Assembly: GCA_965531145.1 (NCBI GenBank)
Contig: CBESOE010000001.1
Coordinates: 1 to 64,000, forward strand
Origin: JAQAZP01 sp965531145
Lineage (GTDB): Bacteria > Acidobacteriota > JAQAZP01
Length of the DNA: 64,000 bases
Reading direction: 5' to 3'
Made by a program: the position numbers and the translations under genes. Position 1 is the stretch's first letter, and the number at the start of each line of letters is the position of its first letter. This document shows positions 53,404 through 61,605 of the stretch, piece by piece. The notes below the pieces were generated by a model. The model was given only the letters and a program-made list of their open reading frames with translations, was not told the DNA's origin and made no database searches.

Positions 53404-55740
53404 ATGGCGACCCAGCGGTTCGTTGTCCCGATCCTCGCCGTGTTCCTGCTCGCCCTTTTCTTCCTTCATCCCCACGTAACTGCTTTGACCCCGGGGAATG
53501 ATCCGCACTCCCTGGCGGTGGGGCTCCTCTCGGCCCGCGATGCCAAGCCGGTGACTCTGGTGGCTCCGGTGACCGCCGGGTCACCGCTGGCCATGACCCT
53601 GGAGCCGCTGCAGGGGGCTGCCACGGAACATCTGGTGGCCGGAGAACTTTTCCTGGCCCTGGAGAACGGGTCTGACCCGGGAACGGCCACCGAGGCGCCG
53701 GCGCTGTTCGCGGTCCAGGCGGCTTCCCTGGGCAGCGCCGATGCTGCCGAGCGGCTCGCCGCCGATATCCGCGGCCACTGGCCGGATACGCCCGTTCGGG
53801 TTGTGGTGGCCGTGCTGGGCGGCGGTCAAACCACCCACCGGGTGCTGGCCGGGCGGTATTCACAACGCAACAAGGCCCTGGCCTTCACCACCGACCTGGC
53901 GGCCTACGGGATGGACGGTGCCTTCGTGGTTGAGCTGGAACCCGGGGGAAGCGGGTCTGCCCGGACCGGGGCCGTGGGCGCGCCTCTGGTGCTTTACAGC
54001 CGGTCAACCGGACTGGTGACCGGGCTGGGGAGGGTGGTCTTCCGTGCTCTGGGGTCCGGCGGGGAAGGACCGGTGCCGGAGGGGCCGTCGTTTCTGCTCG
54101 ACGGACAACCCTATCGCGGCAGTCTGGAAATTCACGGGGGCTCTGCGGGTCTGGTTGCCGTGAACATGGTGTCGCTGGAGGACTACCTGCCGGGAGTTGT
54201 GCCCTGCGAACTGGGGCCGGACAAGTTTCCCCAGTTGGAAGCACTGAAAGCCCAGGCGGTCACCGCCAGGACTTATGCCTTGAAACATGCCGGCCGTCAC
54301 CGCAGCGAGGGATTTGATCTCTGTGATACGCCGCACTGCCAGGTCTATGGCGGGGCCGGCAGGGAACATCCACTGAGCAGCGAAGCGGTATTGCAGACCG
54401 CCGGTCTGGCAGGTTATTTCCAGGGTGAACTGGCCGAGACTCTCTACACATCCACCTGCGGGGGGCACACCGAGATCTCTTCGGCGGTCTTCAGCGGCGA
54501 GGCTCCGCCGTATCTCTCCGGGGTGCCCTGCACCACCGGGCAACCGGCCGGGATCGCGATTCCCGCGAGGATGGTCCGGCCCTCAATTGCGGTCAGCGAG
54601 CGGGAGACCGGGGCAGATCTCGGCTTCACCCTGGCCCTGCTCGCCGCACGGGGCATTGTCGAGGATGGGGAAGTGGCGGGCATCGACGACAGTGGTCGAG
54701 GCATCGGGTGGGTTGAAGCCGGGAAATGGATCGGCCGCCTGCTCCAGGGCCAGGGCCGGGACACCGAACCGGGTGAGCGGCCCGGTTCAGGTGACGCCTC
54801 GCGGCTGCCGAGCCGCGGCCAACTGGCGCTCGAGCTCTGCCTGGCCCTGGGGTGGCAGGAACGGATGGACCTTCTCTTCACCCCGGAGGATCTGAACGAA
54901 ATTCTGGGTCCCGACTGTGACCTGCGGGAAGAAGAGGAGCGGGCTCTGGCCTGCCTGCTCACCGCTGCTATCTTTCAGCGCCATCCCGGCGGCAGCGTTG
55001 CCGCACACCGCTCGATGTCACGTGGAGCGTTCGCCGCGGCCCTGGCCCGGTTGCTGCTTTACCTGGAGCCGGGCCTGCTGACCGAGTCAGCGCTCACCGG
55101 CGCTGAACAGGGACACCTGGTTCTCCGGACCGGAGAGAAGGTGGAGCAGCGGGGGATCGCTGAGCAGGGAATCGGGCTCTTCGAAGAGCGAAGCGACACC
55201 ACCTTGCCGGTGGGCACCGGTCGATTTCGTATCGGTGACCGGGTTCAGGTCCTGTACGACAAACAATGGCGGATCCTGCTGATGGTCCGGATCCCTGCTG
55301 ACGGCGGGGCTGCCGCCGACCGTTATTCTCCCTATGCGCTCTGGTCCATCGTGGTGGATCGGGAAGTCATCGAGGCGTTGCTGGAGGGGAACGGCCACCG
55401 GGTGGGACAACTGACGGACCTGCAACCGCTGGGGCGGGGACCGGGGGGGCGGTTGACCAGGTTGCAGGCCGTGGGGACCAGGGGGAATACGGTTTTACGT
55501 GGTCTGGATATCCGCTGGAACCTGGGCACCCGCGAGAATTTCTTTTTTATTGACCGCCTGCCCGGTCCCGACGGGTCAATTCGATCCTACCGCTTTACCG
55601 GCCGGGGATGGGGGCACGGGGTCGGGATGTGCCAGGTGGGTGCGGCCGGTCTGGCCGACGCCGGGGCGAGTTTCATCGACATCCTTCAGCACTACTATCC
55701 AGGAATCAGCGTGGCACACGCCGGCGGCGCCAGGCCGTGA
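53404..55740 (+). CDS. SpoIID/LytB-domain protein with SPOR-like N-terminus and large insertion
   Basis: 778 aa from ATG 53404 (GAGGGG 6 nt upstream; ATG 53398 would abut it). Signal peptide, then a SPOR-like repeat (about 95-180, FAVQAASLGSADAAERLAAD). The SpoIID domain starts near 225 (VNMVSLEDYLPGVVPCELG; AVTARTYALKH; TSTCGGHTEISSAVF) and finishes at the far C-terminus with GRGWGHGVGMCQVGAAGLA (near 733). About 330 residues separate the two halves, far more than usual. SpoIID proteins cleave denuded glycan strands. Probable peptidoglycan enzyme in the periplasm. Confidence 0.85.
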   Translation: MATQRFVVPILAVFLLALFFLHPHVTALTPGNDPHSLAVGLLSARDAKPVTLVAPVTAGSPLAMTLEPLQGAATEHLVAGELFLALENGSDPGTATEAPALFAVQAASLGSADAAERLAADIRGHWPDTPVRVVVAVLGGGQTTHRVLAGRYSQRNKALAFTTDLAAYGMDGAFVVELEPGGSGSARTGAVGAPLVLYSRSTGLVTGLGRVVFRALGSGGEGPVPEGPSFLLDGQPYRGSLEIHGGSAGLVAVNMVSLEDYLPGVVPCELGPDKFPQLEALKAQAVTARTYALKHAGRHRSEGFDLCDTPHCQVYGGAGREHPLSSEAVLQTAGLAGYFQGELAETLYTSTCGGHTEISSAVFSGEAPPYLSGVPCTTGQPAGIAIPARMVRPSIAVSERETGADLGFTLALLAARGIVEDGEVAGIDDSGRGIGWVEAGKWIGRLLQGQGRDTEPGERPGSGDASRLPSRGQLALELCLALGWQERMDLLFTPEDLNEILGPDCDLREEEERALACLLTAAIFQRHPGGSVAAHRSMSRGAFAAALARLLLYLEPGLLTESALTGAEQGHLVLRTGEKVEQRGIAEQGIGLFEERSDTTLPVGTGRFRIGDRVQVLYDKQWRILLMVRIPADGGAAADRYSPYALWSIVVDREVIEALLEGNGHRVGQLTDLQPLGRGPGGRLTRLQAVGTRGNTVLRGLDIRWNLGTRENFFFIDRLPGPDGSIRSYRFTGRGWGHGVGMCQVGAAGLADAGASFIDILQHYYPGISVAHAGGARP

Positions 55741-55756
55741 CCCCGGGGAGAGAGCC

Positions 55757-56698
55757 ATGTCAGGGGTGAACCGCACTCCGGTCGTCGCCATTCTCGGACC
55801 CACGGCAGTGGGAAAGAGCCGTGTGGGCATCGGGCTGGCCCGACTGCTGGGTGGTGAGATCATCTGTGCCGATTCACGCCAGCTCTACCGCCGGCTCGAT
55901 CTGGGTACCGACAAGGTACCGCTGAGCGAGCAGGGAGGTATCCCGCACCACCTTCAGGATTCGGTGGATCCTGAACAACCGGTCTCGGCCGGGGTCTTCA
56001 CCAGGATGGCCGACGAGGTGCTGGCCCAGATCAGGGGCCGGGGCGCTCTGCCTCTGCTGGTGGGGGGCAGCGGACTGTATGTTGAAGCGTTTCTCACCGG
56101 GCTCTTTGACGGGCCCGAGCGGGATGAAGATCTGCGTCAGCGGTTCAATCGCTCTCGTCGGCAAAAGGGGGACCCCTGGCTGCACCGTATGCTTTGCCGG
56201 GTTGACCCCCGGTCAGCCGACCGGTTGGCCGTTCGCGATCATCAGCGGATCGTCCGGGCGCTGGAGGTCTTCTTTCTCACCGGCCGTCCGCTTTCCAGTC
56301 ACCTGGAGCAGGAGCAGCGGCAGGAGCGGATTGCGCACATCCGTCTGGGGCTGGAGCTCGACCGCGGTCAACTGAACCGGCGGATCGAAAAGCGGGTGGA
56401 CCAGATGTTCGAAGCCGGCCTGGTGGACGAAGTTCGGAGGCTGCTCGATGATGGCCTGGATCCGCACGCACCGGCACTGAGCGCCATCGGCTACAGCGAG
56501 GTGGTGCGTGCGCTGGAAGGCTCCATCGCCGGTGGAATGGATGAGGCACGTGAACTGATCAAGCGCAATACCCGCCGGCTGGCCAAGCGCCAGCTCACCT
56601 GGCTTCGCCACCACGGCGACATCACCTGGTTTGTGCGCGAATCCGATCAGCAAACGGTGAAAAAGATTGAACAGCACCTCGCCGGACTGCTACAATAG
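55757..56698 (+). CDS. miaA: tRNA dimethylallyltransferase MiaA
   Basis: 313 aa from ATG 55757 (GGGGAGAG upstream); the open frame continues into the previous gene. P-loop GPTAVGKS, DSRQLYRRLDLGTDK, GGSGLYVEAFL, and the C-terminal GYSEVVRALEG and KRNTRRLAKRQLTW. It adds the dimethylallyl group to A37 of UNN-reading tRNAs. Followed 74 bp later by hfq, a classic miaA-hfq pairing. Confidence 0.96.
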   Translation: MSGVNRTPVVAILGPTAVGKSRVGIGLARLLGGEIICADSRQLYRRLDLGTDKVPLSEQGGIPHHLQDSVDPEQPVSAGVFTRMADEVLAQIRGRGALPLLVGGSGLYVEAFLTGLFDGPERDEDLRQRFNRSRRQKGDPWLHRMLCRVDPRSADRLAVRDHQRIVRALEVFFLTGRPLSSHLEQEQRQERIAHIRLGLELDRGQLNRRIEKRVDQMFEAGLVDEVRRLLDDGLDPHAPALSAIGYSEVVRALEGSIAGGMDEARELIKRNTRRLAKRQLTWLRHHGDITWFVRESDQQTVKKIEQHLAGLLQ

Positions 56699-56772
56699 CG
56701 GCGGTTTGTGCACCACTTATAAAGTAGCCGGTATCGTCGGCGACAACAACGAAAACAGGATTGGTGATACTG

Positions 56773-57030
56773 ATGCAAAAAGAATCATTCAATATTCAGG
56801 ACGCTTTTTTTAACAATGCCCGCAAGGAAAAGACTCAGATCACCATCTACCTGATCAACGGGATCAAGCTTCTGGGACGGATAAAGAGCTTTGACAAATT
56901 CACCGTCATTCTCGGCAACGGCCACCAGGAGCAGATGATTTTCAAGCACGCCATCTCGACCATTTCCACACCGAGGACAATGGGGCATCACTCCGACCCC
57001 GGCGGAGGGGACCGCCCTCCGAGAACCTGA
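56773..57030 (+). CDS. hfq: RNA chaperone Hfq
   Basis: 85 aa from ATG 56773; in-frame TTG and GTG codons upstream are less likely. The Sm1 motif region (QDAFFNNARKEKTQITIYLI and NGIKLLGRIKSFDKFTVIL) and Sm2 (QMIFKHAISTIS; the usual is YKHAIST) are intact. It forms a hexameric ring for sRNA-mRNA pairing. The short C-terminal tail (HHSDPGGGDRPPRT) is Gly/Pro-rich. It implies trans-acting sRNA regulation in this organism. Confidence 0.96.
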   Translation: MQKESFNIQDAFFNNARKEKTQITIYLINGIKLLGRIKSFDKFTVILGNGHQEQMIFKHAISTISTPRTMGHHSDPGGGDRPPRT

Positions 57031-57106
57031 GCCCCATACCGATACCGGCCTGGCCGGACCGCGCCATGAACAGCCGACCAGCTTGCAGCCAGAAGGGGGA
57101 ACGGGT

Positions 57107-58501
57107 ATGTCTTCACATTCATCAACGGTGATCTGCCTGCTGGCCGCCCTGCTGTGCGTCTCCACGGCCTGTGCCGTGAAACAGGGCGCGGGCAGCCCTG
57201 CGGCTTCGGCTGAGAATCGGTTGGTCCTCGATGCGCTCCCTACCGACAGCGAAGGCCTGGTCTCATCGGATCTCACACCGGAACTGCTTCGAGGGTGGGA
57301 CGCGCTGCGTGCCGGTGGATTTACCCGTGCCGCCGAGATTTTTGACAAATTGCTGGACGGAACACCGACGCTCTCCGCAACCGAGAGTGCCGCCGCTTTC
57401 AGTGGCCAGGGTTTCGCCCGCCTGGGACTGGGTCTCTACCCGGAGGCCGATCGATCCTTTGCCGGCGCACTGGCGGCAGAACCGCAATACGGCCCCGCAC
57501 TCCTGGGTGAAGCGCTGAGACAGCGTCTTCTGGGACAGGCGGACAAGAGCATCGCTCTCTATGAGACGCTGTCCAGGAGATATCCACAAAGCGTCCCGAT
57601 TTCACTGGAAGCTGAGACGGCCCGGCTGGAAGCGGTACAGCAGGCGGTGCGGAGGGCGGGCGCACTGCTTGACAGCGACCCCGAGGCTGCCGCCGTCTAC
57701 TACCGGCAGGCCATCGGCTGGAATCCGGATCTCCCGCAGCTTCACGGACTGCTGGCCGGCGCCTTGCAAGCGAGCGGCCGGTTTGATGAAGCTCTTGAAT
57801 CCCTGGAACGAGCACTGTCGCTGTCAACAGGTGAGGAAGCGCTGGCCTATCGGCAACAACTGGCCTGGCTCGAACTGGAACACGGAAGGCCGGAGCATGC
57901 CGTCAGCCTGTTCCAGTCCCTGCTTGCGGCGGATACGGGCAAGACCGCTGAATTCCAGGAGGGCCTGATACGGGCCGAGGAAAAACTGCGCGATGCGTCC
58001 ATCCCCGGGGAATACCGCCAGTTGCTGGCCGGCCGCATCCCTCTGGACCGCGGCGGGTTGGCGGCGATCATCGCCATGGAGTATCAGTGGGGTAGTGGGG
58101 AGGCTTCAGGGAACGTGGCACGACAAAATGTAATCCGGGATGCCGCGCCCCACTGGTCTCAGGTCTATATCCGAGCCGTGGTGGATCACGGTGTGATGGA
58201 TCTTTACCAGAATCACACCTTCCGGCCGGTCGGACCGGTGAGCAGGGGTGATCTGGCCTTTGCCGGCTGCCGGTTGCTCCAACAGTTCGGTGATGCCGGT
58301 GTCCAGGAAACGGAGACCATGGTCTTCCCCGATCTGAGCCGTGACCACCGGCACCACCAGTGCATCAGCCAACTGGTGAGCCTCGGCCTGGTGAACAGGT
58401 TCCCCGACGACACCATACGTATCAACACACCGGCCACGGCTGCTGACGCACTGGAATTGATTTCGGCTCTGCACCGCATGTTTCCTGAGCCGGAACAGTG
58501 A
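57107..58501 (+). CDS. Predicted lipoprotein with TPR-like repeats and C-terminal SLH-like domains
   Basis: 464 aa from ATG 57107. Signal peptide ending VSTAC (lipobox Cys near 24). TPR-like helices follow from about 60 to 300 (GFTRAAEIFDKLLDG; GRFDEALESLERALSL). The C-terminal ~120 residues resemble S-layer-homology repeats: PHWSQVYIRAVVDHGVMDLY...TFRPVGPVSRGDLAFA (near 345-400) and HQCISQLVSLGLVNRFPDDT (near 406-462). SLH domains bind cell-wall polymers, so it may tether the outer membrane to the wall. Family call by pattern only. Confidence 0.75.
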   Translation: MSSHSSTVICLLAALLCVSTACAVKQGAGSPAASAENRLVLDALPTDSEGLVSSDLTPELLRGWDALRAGGFTRAAEIFDKLLDGTPTLSATESAAAFSGQGFARLGLGLYPEADRSFAGALAAEPQYGPALLGEALRQRLLGQADKSIALYETLSRRYPQSVPISLEAETARLEAVQQAVRRAGALLDSDPEAAAVYYRQAIGWNPDLPQLHGLLAGALQASGRFDEALESLERALSLSTGEEALAYRQQLAWLELEHGRPEHAVSLFQSLLAADTGKTAEFQEGLIRAEEKLRDASIPGEYRQLLAGRIPLDRGGLAAIIAMEYQWGSGEASGNVARQNVIRDAAPHWSQVYIRAVVDHGVMDLYQNHTFRPVGPVSRGDLAFAGCRLLQQFGDAGVQETETMVFPDLSRDHRHHQCISQLVSLGLVNRFPDDTIRINTPATAADALELISALHRMFPEPEQ

Positions 58502-58529
58502 TGCGGGAGCGGTGGCTCAGCGGGGTTTC

Positions 58530-58559
58530 TTGCTTTTCCCCGCGTCCCTGGAGTATATT
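58530..58559 (+). promoter_or_regulatory. Candidate promoter upstream of pgsA
   Basis: TTGCTT (58530-58535), 18-bp spacer, TATATT (58554-58559). The leader to pgsA holds a hairpin ACGGCCG/CGGCCGT (58614-58639) 30 bp before the start codon. Confidence 0.45.
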
Positions 58560-58669
58560 CCCACACGGATCAAGTTACAAAGTGATAACAGAATCAACCA
58601 ATTAGGACTCATGACGGCCGAGGGTACGCTCCCGGCCGTTCATCCACTGGTGGCTGCGGCACGCTCCTG

Positions 58670-59221
58670 ATGACCTGGACCACTGCCAATCTGCTGACCC
58701 TCGCGCGGATCGTACTGATTCCGTTTATCCTCTTCTGGCTCGTCCAGGAGCGCTACACCCTGACCCTGTTTCTCTTCCTGGTCATGGCTCTGACCGACAT
58801 TCTGGACGGCTATATCGCCCGGCGCTGGCAGCAGAGGACCGTGCTCGGTTCCTACCTCGATCCCATCGCGGACAAACTGCTCCTGGTGTCGGTTTTTATC
58901 TGCCTGGCCTGTATGGGCCAGATTCCGCTGTGGCTGGTGATCTGGACCGTCCTCCGTGATGTTCTGATCTCCTTCTCGGCGATCTTTGTCCGTATCGCCG
59001 TGGGAGCGGTGAGCTTCCCGCCCACCATCTGGGGCAAGCTGACCACCTTCTTCCAACTGGCGCTGGTGCTGGCCGTGCTGCTGGTCAATGCCTTCAGCCT
59101 GCCGGCGGACTGGCTGGTCAGCGGGCTGGTCTGGCTCACCCTCTTCTTTACCCTGTTTTCCGGTTTCCATTACATTTACCACCTCTCCGGCATCGTCTCC
59201 CGCACCATTGAAAAGCGCTGA
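58670..59221 (+). CDS. pgsA: CDP-diacylglycerol-glycerol-3-phosphate 3-phosphatidyltransferase
   Basis: 183 aa integral membrane enzyme with the CDP-alcohol phosphotransferase motif D-G-x2-A-R-x8-G-x3-D-x3-D fully present (LDGYIARRWQQRTVLGSYLD followed by PIAD). It makes phosphatidylglycerophosphate, the precursor of phosphatidylglycerol and cardiolipin. Starts TWTTANLLTLARIVLIPFIL, typical of PgsA. Four to five further membrane helices. Confidence 0.92.
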   Translation: MTWTTANLLTLARIVLIPFILFWLVQERYTLTLFLFLVMALTDILDGYIARRWQQRTVLGSYLDPIADKLLLVSVFICLACMGQIPLWLVIWTVLRDVLISFSAIFVRIAVGAVSFPPTIWGKLTTFFQLALVLAVLLVNAFSLPADWLVSGLVWLTLFFTLFSGFHYIYHLSGIVSRTIEKR

Positions 59222-59258
59222 ATCGGTGTCCCCACCTGTTGGAGCGGGCGGGTCAATC

Positions 59259-59287
59259 TTGACAGTCCCAGGTCCCTGTACTACAAT
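59259..59287 (+). promoter_or_regulatory. Promoter of the DUF6677 - small ORF - VanZ genes
   Basis: Perfect TTGACA (59259-59264), 17-bp spacer, TACAAT (59282-59287, 5/6). The start codon GTG lies 30 bp downstream. Confidence 0.7.
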
Positions 59288-59316
59288 CCCCCGTCTCCTG
59301 GAACGGAACAGAGGCG

Positions 59317-59784
59317 GTGAAACACGTGGCAAAAAAAGCAAAATCGAGGAAGCCGGCCGATCAGCCGGCGGAACAGGCTCGGCCGTTGAAGCGGCCGGCG
59401 CCGGAGATGGTACGCAAGGCGCTCACCGCCTGCTTTCTGGGATGGATAGTCCCCGGGGCCGGTCACTGGTATCTGGGAAAGAAGGGGCGCGCCTCGATAT
59501 TTCTCGGGGTGGTGGTCCTGCTGCTGGTGCTCGGTATCGTGATGGACGGCCAGATCTACCGGGTGAAAAAAGACCAGCCGCTCACAGTTCTGGCCACCTT
59601 CGCCAGCATGGGCAACGGTCCGGTGCACTTCCTTCTTCGCCAGAGTAGGGTTACATCCGGGGGCCTGGGTGACAACCGCTCTCCCTTTTTTGAATTCGGC
59701 AACACCTTTATCCTGGTGGCCGGCCTGCTGAACATGCTGATCATCCTCGATGCCTATGACGTCGGGGTGGGCTACAAACCCTGA
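59317..59784 (+). CDS. TM2-like membrane protein (DUF6677-type), function unknown
   Basis: 155 aa from GTG 59317 (AGAGGC upstream). A very basic N-terminus (KKAKSRKPADQ), then a TM2-like hairpin FLGWIVPGAGHWYLGKKGRA (about 39-58), a second helix (ASIFLGVVVLLLVLGIVMDG), a ~60-residue periplasmic or cytoplasmic loop and a final helix near the C-terminus. Resembles proteins annotated DUF6677 in Acidobacteriota. Role unknown. First gene of a three-gene unit. Confidence 0.75.
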   Translation: MKHVAKKAKSRKPADQPAEQARPLKRPAPEMVRKALTACFLGWIVPGAGHWYLGKKGRASIFLGVVVLLLVLGIVMDGQIYRVKKDQPLTVLATFASMGNGPVHFLLRQSRVTSGGLGDNRSPFFEFGNTFILVAGLLNMLIILDAYDVGVGYKP

Positions 59785-59798
59785 GGACGGGCCCGCGC

Positions 59799-59972
59799 AT
59801 GCTCAATCACATCACCCTGATGATACTGTTCGCCGCCGCCGTGGCCGCTGTTTTTGCCTGTCTGGGAAAGGACGGGAAGCGGGAACGCTTCTTCTTCGGC
59901 CTGTGGCTCTTCCTGGGCCTGCTGCTTGGCGGTATCGCTCTTAGCTGGCTGATGTTCCCCTTCCCCCGTTGA
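59799..59972 (+). CDS. 57-aa two-helix membrane microprotein
   Basis: Starts at ATG 59799, 14 bp after the DUF6677 stop, and ends at TGA 59970-59972. Two hydrophobic helices (MLNHITLMILFAAAVAAVFA; FFGLWLFLGLLLGGIALSWL) are joined by a charged hairpin (GKDGKRER). A GGACGGGC stretch before the ATG is a weak ribosome site. Codon usage looks like its neighbours, and the gene fills the gap before the VanZ gene. No family recognised. Too short to be called by many gene finders. Confidence 0.6.
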   Translation: MLNHITLMILFAAAVAAVFACLGKDGKRERFFFGLWLFLGLLLGGIALSWLMFPFPR

Positions 59973-60017
59973 AGCGCCACGGCAGCCGTCTGACGGCACT
60001 ACGGAACCGGTGATTCC

Positions 60018-60419
60018 ATGCGCCTTCCCGGCTGGTCCTCCACTCTTGGCTACTGGTTGGTTCTGCTGGCCTACACCATTGTCATCTACTGGTTTTCATC
60101 ACTGACGTCCGACGAGATTCCCAGCGCCTTTGGTGCTGTCTGGGACAAACTGCTGCACGGAGCGTCATTCGGCCTGCTCACCTTCCTCTTCCTGCTGGCG
60201 GTGAACCGGGGCTTTCGCCACCCGGTGCGGCCGTGGTTGATGGTGGTCGCTGTCCTGTTCGCCCTGTCCTACGGTCTGTTCGATGAGTGGCACCAGTCAC
60301 GGGTGGTTACCCGGGTGGCCTCGGTGTCCGACCTGCTGGCCGATGGCCTTGGCAGTCTTGCCGCCCTGCCGGTCTACTGCGGGCTGGCCCGATTCATGGG
60401 GCGGGATGCGGATTCTTGA
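60018..60419 (+). CDS. VanZ-family membrane protein
   Basis: 133 aa with four membrane helices. Family pattern: polar residues in IYWFSSLTS after helix 1, DKLLHGASFGLLTFLFLLA, and the signature YGLFDEWHQSRVVTRVASVSD followed by LLADGLGSL. VanZ-like proteins are widespread; the name comes from teicoplanin resistance but the molecular role is unknown. Third gene in the unit with DUF6677 and the 57-aa protein. Confidence 0.85.
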   Translation: MRLPGWSSTLGYWLVLLAYTIVIYWFSSLTSDEIPSAFGAVWDKLLHGASFGLLTFLFLLAVNRGFRHPVRPWLMVVAVLFALSYGLFDEWHQSRVVTRVASVSDLLADGLGSLAALPVYCGLARFMGRDADS

Positions 60420-60444
60420 CAACATCCCTCACCTGCGCTACATT
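60416..60444 (+). promoter_or_regulatory. Promoter of the CsgG-like gene
   Basis: Perfect TTGACA (60416-60421, overlapping the VanZ stop), 17-bp spacer, TACATT (60439-60444, 4/6). Leader of about 105 nt before the CsgG-like ATG. Confidence 0.6.
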
Positions 60445-60556
60445 TTTTGCCGAAACTTACTATCGTCACGGTTTGTCGTATCGTTGAAGGGAACCAGTTT
60501 TTGACCAGGGGTGCCGGCCTGCGGTCGGCGAATCTGTTCAACAGAGGAGAAGTGAA

Positions 60557-61483
60557 ATGAAGAATCCCACGACCTCCACTTTCCTGATTGTCTCGATAGC
60601 TCTGGCGCTGATCTTTTCAGCGGCGGCTCCATCGGATGCGTTGGCCGGCAAACCGCGGGTTGCGGTGATCGACTTTGACAGTGAGGACCGGAACTTCTGG
60701 AGTCACTGGCGGGACCACAAGCATGAGGTGGAGTTCGAGGTCAATGCCCTGTTCATGAACGAGCTGGTGAAATCGGGGAAGTTCACCGTTATCGAGCGGC
60801 AACGGCTGGATGCCATTCTCCAGGAGCAGGGCCTTTCCCTCTCGGGGCAGGTCAGTGCCAACAGTGCGGTGAGCGCCGGCCAGTTGCTCGGTGTCGACTA
60901 CATGCTCACCGGCCGCATCACAAAGTTCGGTGAACGGCAGGTGGGCGGTCAGGCCGGTTGGCGGATAGCCATGAGCGCCAAAAAGAAAACGCTGGAGGGC
61001 GGCCTGTCGGTACGGCTGATCAACACCACCACCGGGGAGATCGTTTTTGCCGACGAGGCCACCGGTGAAGACAGCAATTTCAAATTCACCGTGTTCGGCA
61101 CCGGCGGGGGAGTGGACTACGACGAAACCGCCGTGGACAAGGTCTTTCGTCCGGCGGTGGAAGAGTTGAGCCGCAAGCTGATCGACAAGTCTTCCAGCCT
61201 CAGCGGCTCGGACGGTTCGCGACCGGCACCACAGGGGAAGATCTCCAAGGTCAGCGGGGGGCTGGTTTACCTCAACATGGGAGCCACCAAGGGAGTGCAG
61301 GTCGGTGATACCTTCACCGTCTTCGCCCTGGGCGAGGAGATCATCGACCCCGACACCGGCGAGTCACTGGGGTCCGAGGAGACCGAAGTGGGCACGGTGG
61401 AAGTGGTGGAGGTCAAGGAGAAGTATTCGAAAGCACAGGTGACCAGCGGTTCGGGGATGACCGCGGGCAGTGCGGTCCGCTGA
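60557..61483 (+). CDS. CsgG-like secreted protein with FlgT-type C-terminal domain
   Basis: 308 aa, strong SD (AGAGGAG). Signal peptide (cut near SDALAG), no lipobox. CsgG-type N-terminal domain (about 32-210): RVAVIDFDSEDRN, ELVKSGKFTVIERQRLDAIL, AGQLLGVDYMLTGRITKFG. C-terminal beta domain (about 222-308): GKISKVSGGLVYLNMGATKG, VGTVEVVEVKEKYSKAQV, typical of FlgT/FlgO-linked proteins. No curli subunits nearby. Probably a periplasmic or outer-membrane assembly factor. Confidence 0.8.
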   Translation: MKNPTTSTFLIVSIALALIFSAAAPSDALAGKPRVAVIDFDSEDRNFWSHWRDHKHEVEFEVNALFMNELVKSGKFTVIERQRLDAILQEQGLSLSGQVSANSAVSAGQLLGVDYMLTGRITKFGERQVGGQAGWRIAMSAKKKTLEGGLSVRLINTTTGEIVFADEATGEDSNFKFTVFGTGGGVDYDETAVDKVFRPAVEELSRKLIDKSSSLSGSDGSRPAPQGKISKVSGGLVYLNMGATKGVQVGDTFTVFALGEEIIDPDTGESLGSEETEVGTVEVVEVKEKYSKAQVTSGSGMTAGSAVR

Positions 61484-61605
61484 CCGGGCAGCACCTTGCG
61501 GCGAAGAGCGAAGGGCAGGGAACCGTTGCGGGCGGTTCCCCTGCTTTGTACAATCAGCCCTGTTGTGCCGTCACGGCGGCGCCATTTCATGAAGGGACTG
61601 CCCGG

